Notes: generated by a model from the letters alone, not told the origin. 64,000 nucleotides of DNA from Epiperipatus broadwayi (GCA_028023455.1 JAQFVV010006305.1:1479001-1543000), one strand, 5' to 3'. Positions 1 to 15,490 are shown, counted from the stretch's first letter. Made by a program: numbers and translations.

Positions 1-3000
1 ATCCAATCAGCTGCTAGAATAGACAGCTTCTATTCACATTGGAACCTAAAGTAGAGGAAGATCTGGACTGCTTTCAAGCTGAAAGCATAAAAGTCATACC
101 AGATGTGCCAATAGTAAAAAATAAAAAAATAGAATGTAATTATAAAAAAGACTTGTTATAAACAACTATTCATAACTAACAAAATTAATAGCATCAGTAG
201 TGGGGGAATTGTTTACAAAGGTTGTTTTGAAAAATGCTTATCTAAAAATTTCAATTGTCAATGAGTCTGTAAAGTTATAGATTCACAATACATTGTTTAA
301 ATTTTCATTCAGGATATGAATGACTCTCATTGCAATATTTAATAGATTAGTTAGTGTCCAAAACCTAAATCATTGTAAAAGTTGAAATTAATAAGAATTT
401 TTCCAAAAATTTAGAAGCCTTGAAATTACAATTAGCAAGGAGAAAGGCAAATTTGAAGTTAGGAAAATTAAATTTTTTGACTTCAAGATAAATGTATCAA
501 TATTAAACAACCTAAAAAATGCAATCTTAAAAGCTGTCAACACTTCATGAAAGAGCTACAAGATATTATGAATACATTATAATAGAACTGAGCTGGTAGA
601 ATACCTAAGCAGGCTACTGCTCACAGGAACATGTAAAGAAACAATAGATGTAAGCTTTTAAAAATTAAAGTTGTCATGGGACATTATAATATTGATAAAG
701 ACCTGATGATCTAGGATGCATCATCTGTAAGAGGGCAGTACTTTAATAACATAGCAAACAAGATAAAAAAAAATTGCACCATGAATCGAAACAAAGTGTA
801 ATTAATCTCATGTTAAAGAAAAGGTTCTAGCTATAATATTATCCATAATAGATATTTTATCTGTAATTAAAAATTTACAATACTAACCAACCATAAATCC
901 CTACTGGGAATTCTTGTAACTGTAAAGGGATTGTCCCAACAGGTTTAACCTCCTGTCTGCTTACAATTTTGAGATATAGGTAAATAATGATTTTTCGCGT
1001 CTCAGAATGAACATAGTAAACTGGTAGCAAAAAAATTAACCGTAAAATGGTGAGTGGACAAGCCAAGATATATTACAAAAAAAAAAAGTAAAAAATCAAG
1101 CTGGTCCAATAAAAGTATTTTTGAAACTAATGCAATGAACTTTCTTTAATTATTATCATTTGGAGGTCATGTTCTCATTTCTATCAAAAGGCTACAATCA
1201 AATTTTAGATCTAAATTCTTCCGTAGAAAATAGGTCATGTAGTGGCCAGATATAAATTAAGATATTCACATTAAAATTAGAGATGTTGGCAATGCTTCTC
1301 AAAACAGAATATACAACAACAACAAAAAACCCTTTTTTATTCAGTAATCCTGGTCATGAATTCATATAGATTGTACAGTTAGAGGGTGTAACAATTATTA
1401 ATAAGTGATGCTTATTTAAAATGATTAGAAATAGTAAATGTTCCAAATTTTCTACAACTATAAAAGCCATAAGAAAATTATCCCAATAGATTATTTCTAA
1501 CAACTAGAACAGCATTTCCTTCTGTTCAATTCAGAGATTTTTTATGACTTTAACATTAAGCACTTTCATCTCATTTCACCCAGAAAGTAATGATTAGGCT
1601 GAATGGATTGTTTAAGAGACAAAAAATAAATTCACTAAGAAAAAAGTGGAAGCTGGAGCATTGTATCATACAAATATTTTTAGTGAAATGCTCTGTCTAC
1701 AGATATTTAGAAATAATTTTCTCAATAAGTAGGACATAGGATCAGAACAAAATTAAGATTAATTACTCTAGAGAAAAAAATAATTGCCATATAAAACACA
1801 ATGGGTAACAAAGATAGAATTTTGTTCAAAATATATCATGGAAAAATTAGTTACTAGATGTTGATATTAAAGAGACAACTGCATAAAGCCAAGTGAAAAC
1901 AAATATATCCACAAGAACTAATTAAGCATGACTCAAATAGCTGATTAACAAATATTCAAATCATCAAATAGACCAATTCAATGGCTAAATCAGATGAAAG
2001 CAAATAACTGATCAACAAATTTCATTGATCAAATCATCAATGCCCATCGGCAGAAAGTCCAAAGAATAGTTCAGCAGAATTAGATACTAAGTCAACAATT
2101 CACAAACAGTGAAACAAGATGCCATGGAGGGTGTAAATGGTCCAAACACCTGAAATGTTACCAGCTGCATGATTTATTAAACTATTCAAGGAGGGGGGTG
2201 AACTGCTACAAACCAATTATTAGATGGGATTTTACAAACAATAAGTATTTTCTCACAACTATAGTCCAATTGGCAGCACCAATATAGTTTATACACTGTC
2301 TACAAATTAAATCAGACTATTTCTTTTACTCTCAATGAGCTGGTAATAGTAACTCCATTTCAATGATATTGAGCAGTATGTTCCATTTTTTTTTTGTATT
2401 ATACTGAACTAATCATATATAGATTAAATTGTAACAGCCTTAAAGACAATGTAATGACATGTAGAATATATATAATTAGCTGTGTATAAAAATATAATAA
2501 TGTATTGTTCATATAACTATCATATTTCAATAAGCAAAACACTTTTTTTTTTGTGGCATATTTAGATTAATAATTTCCCTATTTTTCCAAGGTTACAATT
2601 TCCAGATATGTATTCTTAACTAGTAATTTCTTAGATGATTAAGTATATTTAGTCATTTTTATGACCAGGTTTCTTTTTTCACAAATTGCATTTATGTTAA
2701 GTCTTACCTAAATCACATAACACCAGAAAGTAGTTCAAACAATGCATTTGTTTGATGCCAAATTATGTGTACAAGAATTTCCAAAGTATCTGAACATAAA
2801 ATTCATTATTGTTATTACCAATGAGTAATTTTATGCAATTTTCATTATTACTAACTTATCAATCTTTTTAGTTCTCAGAAGATGGAAATCTTCACAAAAC
2901 TAAAAAAAGTGAGAATCTTATTGGTGTAATTTTCCCAATAAATACTAAACTGGAATCTTTGATATTTGAATAAAATATAGACCCAGTAAGTTTACTGATT

Positions 3001-6000
3001 TTTTTTTCTCTGCTTTTGTTTGACATGAAAGTAAATATTTTACTACCAGAACATCTTTGGTTGGAAGGAGTGTTAGAAAAGTAATTAAATCTATAAGATC
3101 GTTTCCAATAGATTCAAATAATAGAAATTTGTAAAAAACATTTGTCAAATATATTATTCCAATAATTGTGTTATTTAATATTTAGGAATCAACAGTAAAA
3201 AAAACAACAATTGATCAGGTTTAACAGATTGGAAATCGTTAGTTGTATGTAATTTTACAAGATGACACTAAATGTTATCTGGAACTAAATTTGGACGAGT
3301 GTCATTTGGCTAAAATTGTATGTTTTAAAAGTACTATCCCTTGCCCTTTACAAATGGGATAACATGCTTGAAAGCGAGTTTAAAATAAAACTGTTTTTCA
3401 AAACTGGGTAGACCTGAGTTTGAAAATTTCTCATTTAATTGACAGAAATTGTAATATCCATAGTTATTCTGATAAATTAAAAGACAATTATGGGAATAAA
3501 GGGAAATATTTTTCCTAAATATAGTGAAATGACAATCATCCAACATTTTAAAAGGATGCATTATACAGAAAAAGTATAGCTAAAATAGTGAATTAAAAGG
3601 AAAAGTAAATGATAAAAAAAAATTATTAATTTAGATTATTTCTTAAAATATACATAAAAAGCATTCTTGCAATATTACATTTGGGGAAAATAAATAGAAA
3701 AACAACAATTATTCAATATCATATACACATGTGAATAAACTGATTATTACATGGAAAAAAATTAATTAAAATATAAATTTTAAAATCATATCACATATGA
3801 AACAGTCTCTCAGCATCTTTTTCAAGACATTATTTAAAATTGCAAGGCCACAATTATCTTTTGGAACTAAATGCAGAATTACCTGATTTTTCATCATCCT
3901 CTTTATCACAAAGGTTTGAATGGAAATATGCATTTTGTAGTTCTAAGGCCTCATTAAATTTGTTTAAAGGGATAAGTTTCTGGTATTCATGATTACAAGA
4001 CTAAATAGATTGCAGTACAAACATGACTTCCCTCCCAGCATAATCAACTTACTTTTTATTTCATTAATAACAAGACTGACTAGATATCCTGAATCCAAAT
4101 AGAGTTGTGCCTGGGTACTTAAGTTTTACAAGACTTCACATAAATATTGGCTGCCTTTTAGATAATAGATATCATAACTATTGCCTGTCACCATTGCTCA
4201 TAATGTTGTATACTAATTGGAACAAATTCATTAGTATATTTTTAAGCATTTATTAAAAATATTATCAGAATATAGATTATATCTCACATTTATGATTATA
4301 TTTCATACATAAAAGCAAGCTCATTTACTTCATAAGAAAGCACAAGATTCTGTGCTCTGACAGATACCATTGCTGCTCGAATATATTTGTGGTTGCTCTT
4401 TTTTATCAGTTTTACATTTTTATTGAAGTTATTACTATGTGTATATTGGCTATTTATGTTTGTATGTTATTATTGTGATGTACGATTCATTTTTTGTTGT
4501 AAGTAGAGTAGAGCAAATTCTTTTGGAAAAACTAATCTTATAACTTGTAGACATGGACTCTAGAATAATTTTAAGAGAATTATCCACCTACTACAATTGG
4601 TCATTTTATCTATATAACAAAGTCATTATTAAATTCATGTTTTAAGATAAGTTTACAAACTGGAAGAGTGCATTTAATCAAACTAATTTTATTAGGCAGA
4701 GAGTTTTCTACAATACCAATTACATTACAGTCACATGTAATTAGTCTACATGGAATATAAGTCGATATCATTTAATAATATTAAAGTAATTGAGAATCAT
4801 TTTACATGATTATAAATAATTTATATAACAGTCTTATTTTCACTAATTAAGTTTTGCTTTGATTTTTTTTAGTATTAAAAATTGTTTAGTTTATGATTCT
4901 GGGTTATGTATAAAATATTCCTATTTATGGTGTAGAGAATTTTTTAAATATGTATATTGATATTAAATTAGATAGTTTTTTATTCTATGTTTTTATTTTC
5001 TTGTTGAATATTTGAATGTTTATAACCATATTGTATCTTATATTATGATGATGATGTTAACCATTACTATTTATATTCTATAACTGGAAATACACTGTTT
5101 ATATTCTATAACTGGAAATACACATTTAACTATATTTTCATTTTACATACATCACAAATACAAACATGGTAAATGTAAGGTCTAACAGCCCAAGCATTAA
5201 AGCTTTTTAATATATATAAATATTTTTAAAAATATAAATTAAAATACAAATTTGGAAATTATCATTAAAAATATTCAATTTAAAATTAAGATAGTGATAA
5301 ATTTGTAACCATTTAGATAAAATTGAAGAAATTTTTACTACATTAATTTGGAGCCCTTCTCTCCACACACACATATGAAAATGTAAAACAATGATTGATT
5401 CATATTATATCCTACCTTATAAACACATTTATATGTGCAAATAGAACGTATAGATGGGAAATAAAATTTTTTATGTCAATCTTCTTGATACAAAACAACA
5501 ATATACAAAATCATGTTAGTTAAGTCTAGAAGTACAATGGGAGTTAACTATAGCAGAACTACAGAGGATTCTAGATTGCAAAAATTTAAATGACTGTTAT
5601 ATCTCAACTTACCTTCAGCTAAAGGAATAGTCCAGATTCCATTTTGATCAGATTTACTATAGGCTATATGTTATCTATTCATATATCTATTGGTCTGTGA
5701 TATATTCTTCATAAAAATATTTATGCTCATTTAATAGTTCTAAAATTTACTCAATTAAGCAATTCTTTAATGTCAATACAGTTGTATATCTATTAATAAT
5801 CATTTTTTAAAAAATGCTTAGCTTTATATTAGTAAATGACTAAACGTATTCTAAATATGGTATAACTATTTGTTACAAATTTTCCATCAAAAATTAATAG
5901 TGACAAAAAACAGTCTATATATAACTAATATTTATCAATATCCTGTTACAAACTACCATATTCTATTCATCTTCTGTTACAAATGATATAATTCTGTTTT

Positions 6001-6888
6001 AATTGATTTTCTACTATCTTCTGAATTACTGACAAATTTCAATTCCCATACGCAATTGAAGATGTAATAAAATTATAAATTCTGAATTGAATGATCTAAA
6101 ATAATATATGTTTATGTTAAAATACAAAACAAGTTATTTTAAAAAAAAAGATGAGATAAAATGACTAAAGATAAATACTAAAAAAATAACTTTTTAATAA
6201 AAGGAGAGAATAAGGATTAGCAATTATGGCTAATCATTCATTACTCCCTGGTAACATAATATTAAGTTCTTTCTTCCAGTCAATCAAATCTATAAAATCC
6301 ACATATTTACAGTCACTCTGCCTTAAAATAAAACTGAAGGAAATTTTAACTTTTCTCATATATAATAAACTAGAAAGAGGTAATGAAAAAGGCATCATAA
6401 TCAATGTACAGTATATCAATATTTATTTATTATTTAACATATGGTTTTTTTTTTTAGAAAGTTTAACTATTAATAAAATATTATAAAGGGAACCTGTAGA
6501 GTTTCAACCAGGAGGTAGATTCACTAGTGGCTTTATTAAGCAATAAAAAAAAAAAAAAAAATAATAGAAAAAACCTGAATGTTGTTCCCAATATTCTAAC
6601 ACAGCTATTCTGAATACACCCCCTTTGACTATGAGCAACAATTAGCCATATTGCAAGAATGTGATATTGTACTTTCTTAAATATTATATAATAAAAGGTT
6701 CTAATTCTGATTATTATATATAGTTTTGAATATTATTTTATTATTTATTAGATTTCATAAAAGATTTTAATATAATGTTAAAATTAAGTGATACTGATAA
6801 GAATATTTAGTTTTAAATAAAAAAATTTATTTATAAAATACTAACAAATTAATGATTTTTTCACTTAAAAATATATACATAATTTTTA
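1..6888. other. Gene-free AT-rich flank
   Basis: No exon, RNA gene or intact element is recognisable here. All open frames are under 90 codons and look like chance frames in AT-rich DNA. The part before about 2350 is slightly richer in G+C and has transposon-like texture, but I could not assign it. A run of 17 A at about 6545-6561 may be the tail of a retroposed sequence. This is the 3' flank of the minus-strand BCL10-like gene. Confidence 0.5.
6826..6831 (-). promoter_or_regulatory. Candidate poly(A) signal of the BCL10-like gene
   Basis: Read on the minus strand this is AATAAA, about 58 nt beyond the stop codon at 6889-6891. The spacing is reasonable for a short 3' UTR. The hexamer is common by chance in such AT-rich DNA, so it remains a candidate. 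Confidence 0.4.
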
Positions 6889-6977
6889 TCATGGATTTGG
6901 AATTTCTGGTCCTCCAAGACCTCCTGGTATAGGTAAGTCATCATAAGTGTGATCTTCATCTTCATTTACATTTTGAT
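6889..6977 (-). CDS. BCL10: BCL10-like CARD adaptor, terminal coding exon (exon 3)
   Basis: Last 29 residues of the minus-strand CARD protein. The exon is preceded by a clear acceptor (ATTTCAG) and ends in TGA at 6891-6889. Its first two bases complete an Asp codon begun by the last base of the 11581-11860 exon, so the phase fits. The encoded tail is acidic (NEDEDHTYDD), then Pro/Gly-rich (LPIPGGLGGPEIPNP). Vertebrate BCL10 also has a Pro/Gly-rich segment near its C-terminus, which supports the joint. The tail is far shorter than the vertebrate Ser/Thr-rich one: total protein 144 residues against about 233 in human. Intron 2 is 4.6 kb. Confidence 0.78.
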
Positions 6978-9900
6978 CTGAAATGATTAGATTAAAAATA
7001 AATTTTAAATATGTATACTAATCTTTAAACAATTTTTTTTCCTATATATAAAAAAAAATTCATATTGGAAAAAGATTGTAATTTCAATTGTATGCATGAT
7101 ATAAGTTCATTAACTAAACTACTTTTATATACTAAATGATTATTCTAGTAATGCACTATATAGTTTTGCATAGTAATCTAATGACACATTTCAAAGCTAA
7201 AGATTTCTGCATTGAAGCTCAATTTATCACTTCTGATGCTTAAAAACATCATATAATTTCTTAAGTAACAAATTATTTGATTACTATTATTATTGTATTA
7301 TAATATGAGAATGAACAATAATTATTATAATATTTAATATTTGCAATAATAAGCAGAGATAAATTTCTAAATTTTGTATAAAACATAAAAAAAACATTAT
7401 ACATTACCTTCTAATTGTAAACAATATAAGTGATTAAACAAAATTAATTGAATAGTTTACTGATCAGGAATTTATAAGAAATTCAAGCATAAAAAGTGAT
7501 ACAATTATAATTCTAACTATGAACTTCAGTTCCGGAATACACCACTCTACTGCTGCATCAAACTATGCAGATCAAGACCATTATGCTAATATTACAATAA
7601 TTGCTGTCATATTAAATAAGTTGAAATATTAATTCTGGCATATTATTATGTAACAATTTCAGGTATCTCTTCTAACACTGGTAAATCAAAGTTATAATCA
7701 ACTCTTGCTATTCAGGATAAGGTTTCTAAAAAACTCTTAAAAGTGAAAAAGTGGTTACAAAACCATTGATATTACAGAAGTTAGGTTCTTGCAAGATCAA
7801 TTTACCATACACTTTCACTACTCATCATAATAAATTATATTTTGTGTATGTGTACCATTTTTTGTATAGATCAGATTACTTACTATATTTCACATTTTAT
7901 AAATATATTTCAAACATAGTTTTCTTTATAATAATATAGTAAATACTTTTGATATCATAATACTCAATTTTCTTTCACTGTCAATATTCATTCACATATC
8001 ATATGGAATTATATTTAGAAAATCCTTGGAAAACAATTATTGATAATTTTTATATAAATGTTTAAAATTACAGCACACAAATGATACAGACATATTCAAC
8101 AGAAGTTTATCTAACATGAGTATTTTACTTATATGTCTCATCACAGCATTCTTTTGCTTAAGTGTATTTATTTACATGTTCATTAATTAGTAAAATAATT
8201 AAAAGTGGTATAAAACTATAAAAAAAACTATTAAAAGATGCTCAATAAAAACAATGTGATGGAAGATATTTGTGGCGCTATGTGATAAACATCTCAAAAT
8301 GTGTTGTCTTTAATGAATGACTTGCTATAATTCATTTGTTAGAACAAATGAATCACATTTTATTTCATATGAATAAGCACATCTACAAATGAATATGCAA
8401 ATATGAAAAACTGAATGTATAATATTTCACTTTGGAGAAACTCTATAAATAAAAAACAATAATGATCATACTTCAGTAAAACATTGAAAATTCTACCTCA
8501 CTTAAAATAATGGGTAATATAAATATTTTTAATTCTTCTCTGGGATATATAATTTTCAGTCAGTTTCAGATTTTCTATGCTATCTCTAATTCTATACAAT
8601 TTAATTTGGTAATAAAATATTTTGGTATGCAGGTGAGGCAAGTGAAAAAAAAAAATCTGTTTGATCAAATGAGTGAAACCATTTTGCTCGAATCCAAGAA
8701 TCAGTGTACAAGATTATTTTCTTCTTTACATTATGTTGAAATATTAATACAAATGGCTCACTGAAGTTTTTGCAATAATTAGTTGAGATTTAATATTTCT
8801 GTTATAATCACAATAAGTTCATATCACATTTCTGTTAAGCTCAAATTTATATTCTGTAATCTATCTTGAAATCTTGATTCCTGCCTGCATCTGAATATTT
8901 AATAATGGCTGATCTAAAGATTGTAAATATGAAACAGAAATTTACAGTGTTTTTCAAATCTTGAAGTATATACTTAGCACCTGCTCATTAACTTTTATTA
9001 TGGTAAGCAGTGACTCAATAATGCAACTGCAGATATAATGCTAGTTTTAATATAACTAACTAGATAGAAAAAAGATCATTTTCAAATATTCTATAAGGCT
9101 ACGAGCACTGATCAAGATTATCAGTTATTTTTAAGTTTATGGTAATGTGTACAAAAATGCTTGCTAGTTCTTACACTAAAATTCAAATTTGACAAGAGCC
9201 AGTTCCCTTTTCTTTTAATTTATGATAATGCTTGTAGAAATTCTCACTAGTCTTACACCAAAATTTTTTTTCTTTATTTTGGAAAAATTCAGTTCCCAAG
9301 GAGTCTTACGATATTGATATATTTATTTTTAAAATTGGAAAAGTTGACTAAAACTGGGAATTATTTTTGGTAGCAGCAATGTAAAAAAAAAATCTCATCA
9401 AAAAAACTCATTATTATTACTCTTATGTTGCATCTATTTTGCACATTACTTTTACTATTTATATATGTTTTGTTTCAAATCATATAAAGCTTTATTTAAT
9501 TAAATAATTTTTTTATGCCATTCTTTAATATTTGCTCCAAAGCATTACCAATAAATTTAGTACGTATAATAAAAATCTCATAAGCTGATATACACCATTT
9601 AAATAAATAACTGCAATATCTAACTATATTAACAAGTTTTTCTAAAATTTTTAAGCTATCAGACATATTTTTATTTTGTTTTAAAATAATAATTTCAAAA
9701 TATTATATTATTTATTGTATGGTTTTATCTACTGTTAATAGAATTTCCATGACAATGGCTGCCCCAAATGACTATCTAAAATTACATTACCATAATAAAT
9801 AGTGTGCTATATCAATGACTTTTTCATCTAGTAATTCCATTATCTTCTGACCTGTAAACTACAATTAATCAGTGTTTAATTCTGTTTTATTTTGAAATTA

Positions 9901-11580
9901 AAGTAATTCTATAATTCTGAGATATTCAAGTGACATTTGAACATCAAGCATAACTGGCTGAACACAACAGGTCCATTTAGTTGAAAATATTTCCTTATCT
10001 GGAAATCAATTCAGAAATCTTCAATTCTCAATCACATCATGACACTAAACTATATATGGCAATCAAAATTAATATTAACATATTCATGGCTACGTTTCAA
10101 TTATTTTTTTATTTTACAAATGCAGATAACTTTCAAAAGTTGATATCACATCATCATGAACAATTAATAAATGAAATTAAAAAACAATGCATTCTTTTTG
10201 ATGAACTTGATAAAGTATACTTATATCTTTTCCCTACATCAAATGATTAACAATCCATTGCCTTCTATATATTTGTCAATTTTAAATGTTTCATAATATT
10301 ACTTAGATCAGCTTTAAGAAAATTTTTAAGCTTTATTAAATCAAATTATCTTGAGCCATAAATTTTAATGCATACTCTAAAACTATAACTGCAGGTGTGC
10401 AGTGTTAAATTAAATGAACTATTTTTTTATAACTTTATTAAATTTTCTTTTCTAAATATGTAAATGTCACTCATATTTTAATTTCAATAAATTTTTATCA
10501 CTTTTTTAGAACAAATTAGTCAAGTAAAACTTAACTGCTACCAGTGACTATAGAAATTAAATATATCTCCTGTCAGGAGTTGTCAAAATCATTATTCTAA
10601 TAATTCGATGATTTTTTATAAGTTCAATTTAAATTTTTTAAAGAGAAATTTCATTTATTTGTAGTTAGGGTTTAATAAGATACGTATGAAAAATATTAAA
10701 TTTTGCAATAATCATTATTTATTTATGTCTATAAATTTTTTTTTCTGATTATAAATTATTTTTGTTTAATTGCAAAGTTAATATTTTATTTTTTAGACTC
10801 ATTTAGTTTAATGAATTTATGTCTAGAATAAAAATATAAAAATTAAAGTTGACAAATAAAACTTATTTCAACAATATAATAAGAAAAAATTCTAAAAATA
10901 AAATGATTCATGCACTAGTTTGTTATTTTAGTCTAACTCATGGAAAAAGTTAAAAAAAATTTTAATATCATATTTACTAGAGTGGATGTAATAAAAAATA
11001 TTTTCATCTTTTTTAATTTATTTTGCAAATGAATCTGTGTATATTAATTAATTATTGTTTATTATAAAATTTATTTTGGGATCAGCTGAGGAGAAATAAA
11101 AAATTCTATAAAAATGGGAATAGTGATAATGATGAAAAACAATAAAATATCACTATTTGGATAGGTCTAAAAACTTATCTTAAAAGAAATGATGATAATA
11201 GCAAGGAAAATATAGGGAATTATATTTAATGTAGATTAATGAAAGAAAAAAAAAGACTAATAAAAATTTCTATGCAAATTAATGAGCTGATAATGTGTAT
11301 TTAACATAGTTATATTATCATTCAAATCCATATATACAGCCTTCAATTTTTTTCTAATTTCTTTTTCTGATGATTAGCACACCATATTTAAAGCTATGCT
11401 TAAAATTAATTTTTTCTTAAATATAACATTAGTATGCTACAAAATAATCTTTTTTACCCTTAGGAGATATACAATAGTGCTCAGTTAGTAGATAATTTTT
11501 GTTTTTGTATAACCAATTAACTAATATAACCCATCATTTTATATTACAAAATATTAATAAAAATTAATAAAATCAATTAC
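6978..11580 (-). other. BCL10-like gene, intron 2
   Basis: An AT-rich intron of 4603 bp. The donor on the minus strand is G|GTAATT and the acceptor ATTTCAG. I see no conserved element. Frames at 7751-7939, 8510-8764 and 9981-10250 on the other strand match nothing known and lack credible splice or initiation context, so they are treated as chance frames. Confidence 0.65.
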
Positions 11581-11860
11581 CTTTCAAAAGAGCCTTTTTA
11601 TCCATAAATGTCCTAATCAATAACTGAAGCAAATGCAATTGAGTCTTCTCTTGATTAAGAGAGTTGCAGAATTCTTGCAAACTCTTGCTACCTTTAGTTT
11701 TCAATATGTCTATAAAATGAGATACTTTACTTCTGCGAGTTACCTTGTGATTGATTTCTTCACAATCACATTCTGTAAGGACTCTTACAGATCGTAAGTA
11801 ATCAAAATGTCGTTCAGGAAAAATATCTTCACATAATCGAGGACGTAAATCATCAAATAC
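11581..11860 (-). CDS. BCL10: BCL10-like CARD adaptor, main CARD exon (exon 2)
   Basis: Encodes 93 residues plus one base and holds nearly all of a caspase-recruitment domain. The stretch LCEDIFPERHFDYLRS, then VLTECDCEEI, RRSKVSHFIDILKTKG and NQEKTQLHLLQLL follows the helix pattern and key residues of the BCL10 CARD (LCE..I.ERHFD.LR, EEI, REKTQ) much better than CARDs of caspases, RAIDD or Apaf-1. In known animals BCL10 links CARD-coiled-coil scaffolds to the paracaspase MALT1 by forming CARD filaments in the cytosol, leading to NF-kB activation; that role is family knowledge and not shown here. The acceptor is a T-rich tract ending ACTCAG; the donor is AAAG|GTAATT, phase 1. Helix 1 begins in exon 1. 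Confidence 0.9.
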
Positions 11861-14800
11861 CTGAGTAAAAAAACAATACAACATTATTAATATATCATAC
11901 AGAATAATTCAAACAAATGTTAAAAATTAAGGGAGAAATATTTAAAAATATATTTAAAATGATATTAGAAAGATATTAAAACTTTTAAAAAATATAAATA
12001 TACTAAAAAATAATAAAAAATATGAAAGGTTTTTTTTTTAGAAAATCATATTTGATAGGTTAAACAACAACAACAACAAAAAAAGATTAAAAGTACTTAT
12101 GATTTAAATTAGTAGATGCAATGTTTCAAAATATTAATGACTGTTGAGAAATAATTGTAAAAATATTTATTGTATGAGAGATCTAATAGGCCTGGCAGCT
12201 TTTTTTCTACTTTTCTTAATTGGGACTCATTTGTCAATCAATTGCTTGGAACATTAGAATGTCACTGATTATGTATAAAATAAAAATATCACAGAAAGAG
12301 AACATTTACATAATTCTAATATTCATTTTTTAGTATTCCAATTCTTCAACATTTATTTTTCAATGACTTCATATTTCCATACTTCTTCATTTCATGTAAA
12401 ATACTTTATTTTATCAATTATATGTAAGAAAGGAATTATAAGTCACTATCATAGGCCACATTGAAAATTTTTAAAAGAACAGAAAAAAATTTATTCATAC
12501 AATCAGCAGAAGTTCGTTTGATTTGATAATTCCTAATAATAATAATGCTTGATACAATAGGTATGAATAAGTGGAAAAAATCACAACATAATTTCTATTT
12601 CAAAACATGTGACAAAGTCTATTATGGAATCAACAAAAAAAGTAAACTGTATATTGCAAAAACTTTGGATAGAACCATAAAATGATTCTGATTAAAATTA
12701 ATGAGTAATTATTTTGCTATTTTGAAAATTTACATTTATAATAAGAAATTGAGAATTAACAGATTTTAAAATAGTATAAAAATAAAAGTACAATTTTACT
12801 TGTTGGAAGCGCTATTACTGTAAATTTATAACTCATAGATATGCGATAATAAATATGTATGAATTTAAAATATAATAATAAAAGCTTAAGTTTAATATGT
12901 ATATAGTTGTTAATATATTTTGTGTCTAAATGAGAATATACATGAGTGAATCAATTTCAAATGAACAGTTATTTTATTAGTATTATAAAAAACAAGTATG
13001 TTTAGCAGAATGTATTCTTTTTTTTGAAAATGAATTATGTAGCAATTATAGAAGATGGCAAGTGCATTTGAAATGTGATGCAAAGAAATTTAATGTAAAT
13101 GTTGTTTAAATATAAATACATGCAACTAATTATTATTGGTCAGATGTAATGAGATTAACGGTAAGTTAGCAAATTTCTGCCAAAGGATATGATTTTCCCA
13201 AAAATATACCGGATTTAAAGTATTTTAAAAAATATTTTGAAGATATGGTTGATTAAGGTGGTTAGAGTGCCATGACTTAATTTACAGTTTTAGAGTTCAT
13301 CAAATGATTTGGATCCTTTTCAATTGAGTATAGTGGATTAATATTTTAAATTTAAAATACTAGTAAAAGATTGTAGCTATTGTTACAAAATTAAGTATAT
13401 GATAATAGAATCTACAATTAAATATTTTATATTTAGTAAGTGGGCATGGATTTTATAAGTCTAGAAACCATATTCTTTATTACATTACAAAAGCACTGAG
13501 ATAAGCAACATTATAATATATAATTAAATATAAACATAAGTGAGTATAAAACATAAATATTAAAATAATGATCAATTAAAACATAAAAATTATTTATATT
13601 TAACTATATGTTTAATGTCTTTACTTTTACTTATTAATTTTATGCAAAAATCAAATTGACAAAGGAAGAAGGTAATGTGAAATCCTAAGTTAAATTTGAT
13701 TTTACTTCATACATATACTCATTTATCTTTATTATCAACATATGTGTTGATTTTAAAAGTAAGCATATACTATTTTTATACGAGTCAGAATAGTATTAAT
13801 CAATATATTTATATACTTTACTACATACACTTTAAGATGAGAAGTACTTTATGATGGTTAAATTATCATTCTTTCTAAGGCAAAAGTGAAAAGCTATAAG
13901 ATTATGTGCAGAAAAGTAATGCAATTTTATACTGATCAGAAAAGTATAAAGAAAGTAGGTATGGTAGACAATAAAGCAGAAAATAACTTTTTTTAACTAT
14001 AAAGTTAAATGACATTACAAAATTAAACAAAACTAATTAAATACTATTACTATGAAGATATCTTCTTCATATATATTTTTTTCAAGTAGATAACACATAT
14101 TGATGGTAATAGGTAGCTATTGTTTGCACACCTATCTCAATTTTAAAATTAAAACTGAGTGAAAATTATTTTAAAAATTCATTCTGAATTTTTTGATTAA
14201 TTTTGTTTTTCTTATTAACTTATTTCAACTGTCAATAGCCAAATTAAAAAACAGTGGGATTATACTGTAAATCTTAATAAAATTTCTAAACCACAGATTT
14301 ATCAGATTATAACTTTTTTATAGTTCATCTATATAATTCTATCTACTCTAATTTCATCTTAGAGGATAATATTTAAATTATTTTCTAAGTTTCAGATTTA
14401 TATATAAATGATATGCTTTAAAAAAATATGCATTCAATTTAGAATAATGTATCTTTTAAATATAAAGTTAGCGATTAGGCAACAGTTAAATTTATTTTAG
14501 GTGCTAGTTTATTTTCTTTCATTTTTAAACTTAAATCTCATGGATCAACAGAACTAATCTAAATAAACTGTTATATCTCATTTAGACATTTTTAGATTCT
14601 TAAATTAGGTACTAGCATTGCTTTTTTTTATTAAATAATTATTATTAGTCAAGACTATTTTTTATTACTGATTATTAATAATTTTACTATTAGTTCTAAT
14701 TATATAAAATTATTATTTTCGGTCCATTCTTATATAATTTTTTTTCATAGTATATTAATGTAGTCTATGGAGTAATATATTTTTGTATTAATTGCACTTT

Positions 14801-15132
14801 GTAAAATTTAATTTTTCGTTTCTTACTAGATATGTAATTTGAATTTCTCTTTAGTATTATATATATTTGAAAAGCTAAAAATATATTGGATTTAGTAATA
14901 TAGTTATTTTAAAATTATAAAAATTTGTAAATAATAGATGATTTGAAAGATAAACATATTACATTATTGTAGAAAAAGTGGTTTTGAAGATATAGCTAAG
15001 TTTGTTAGGGCATGCAAATTAAAAAAATTACCACAACAGAAGTATTATGTAACAAATTTATAAGAATATTTCAACAAACATTGTATGATTTTCATTGTTT
15101 ACATTCAACAGACATTCATTGTTTACTCCATT

Positions 15133-15490
15133 GTGTAGCTCAGGGGTCCCCAACCCTATGCCCGCAGACCATTTTACATGTGCCTGCTGCTATCTGAACA
15201 CGATAAAAAATTATTTATCTGATACAAATAAATTTATTTTTAAATTTTTTTATAAATTGTATTATATTGTAATCAAACTGTAGGACATACTATACTTTTA
15301 CAGCGTAAAAATATAAACATTAATTATATACTAAAATTTTATTTTTGAAATAAATATTTTTTTGTACATTATGCGTATTATTAACAATATCCAACTATAA
15401 ATTTACATTGAAAAAATAAATGGTGCCCACCACCTGGCCGGTATTATAGAAGTGCTCTTAAAAAAAAGATTGGGGATCCCTGGTGTAGCT
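15133..15490. mobile_element. Non-autonomous hAT element (342 bp) with perfect 8 bp TSD
   Basis: The element runs 15141-15482. It starts CAGGGGTCCCCAA and ends, in reverse complement, CAGGGATCCCCAA, so the terminal inverted repeats are 13 bp with one mismatch. Both ends abut GTGTAGCT (15133-15140 and 15483-15490), a perfect 8 bp target duplication. TIRs of the CAGGGGTCCCCAA type with 8 bp duplications are typical of hAT transposons. There is no transposase; internal sequence is AT-rich filler. Confidence 0.88.

Noticed and set aside
1-2350. Gypsy- or mariner-like coding remnant at the left edge
   Set aside because: Six-frame reading gave no sustained motif (no RT, integrase or DDE block), so no class can be supported.
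9981-10250. 89-codon open frame in BCL10 intron 2
   Set aside because: Opposite strand to the gene, no family resemblance and no splice context; AT-rich chance frame.
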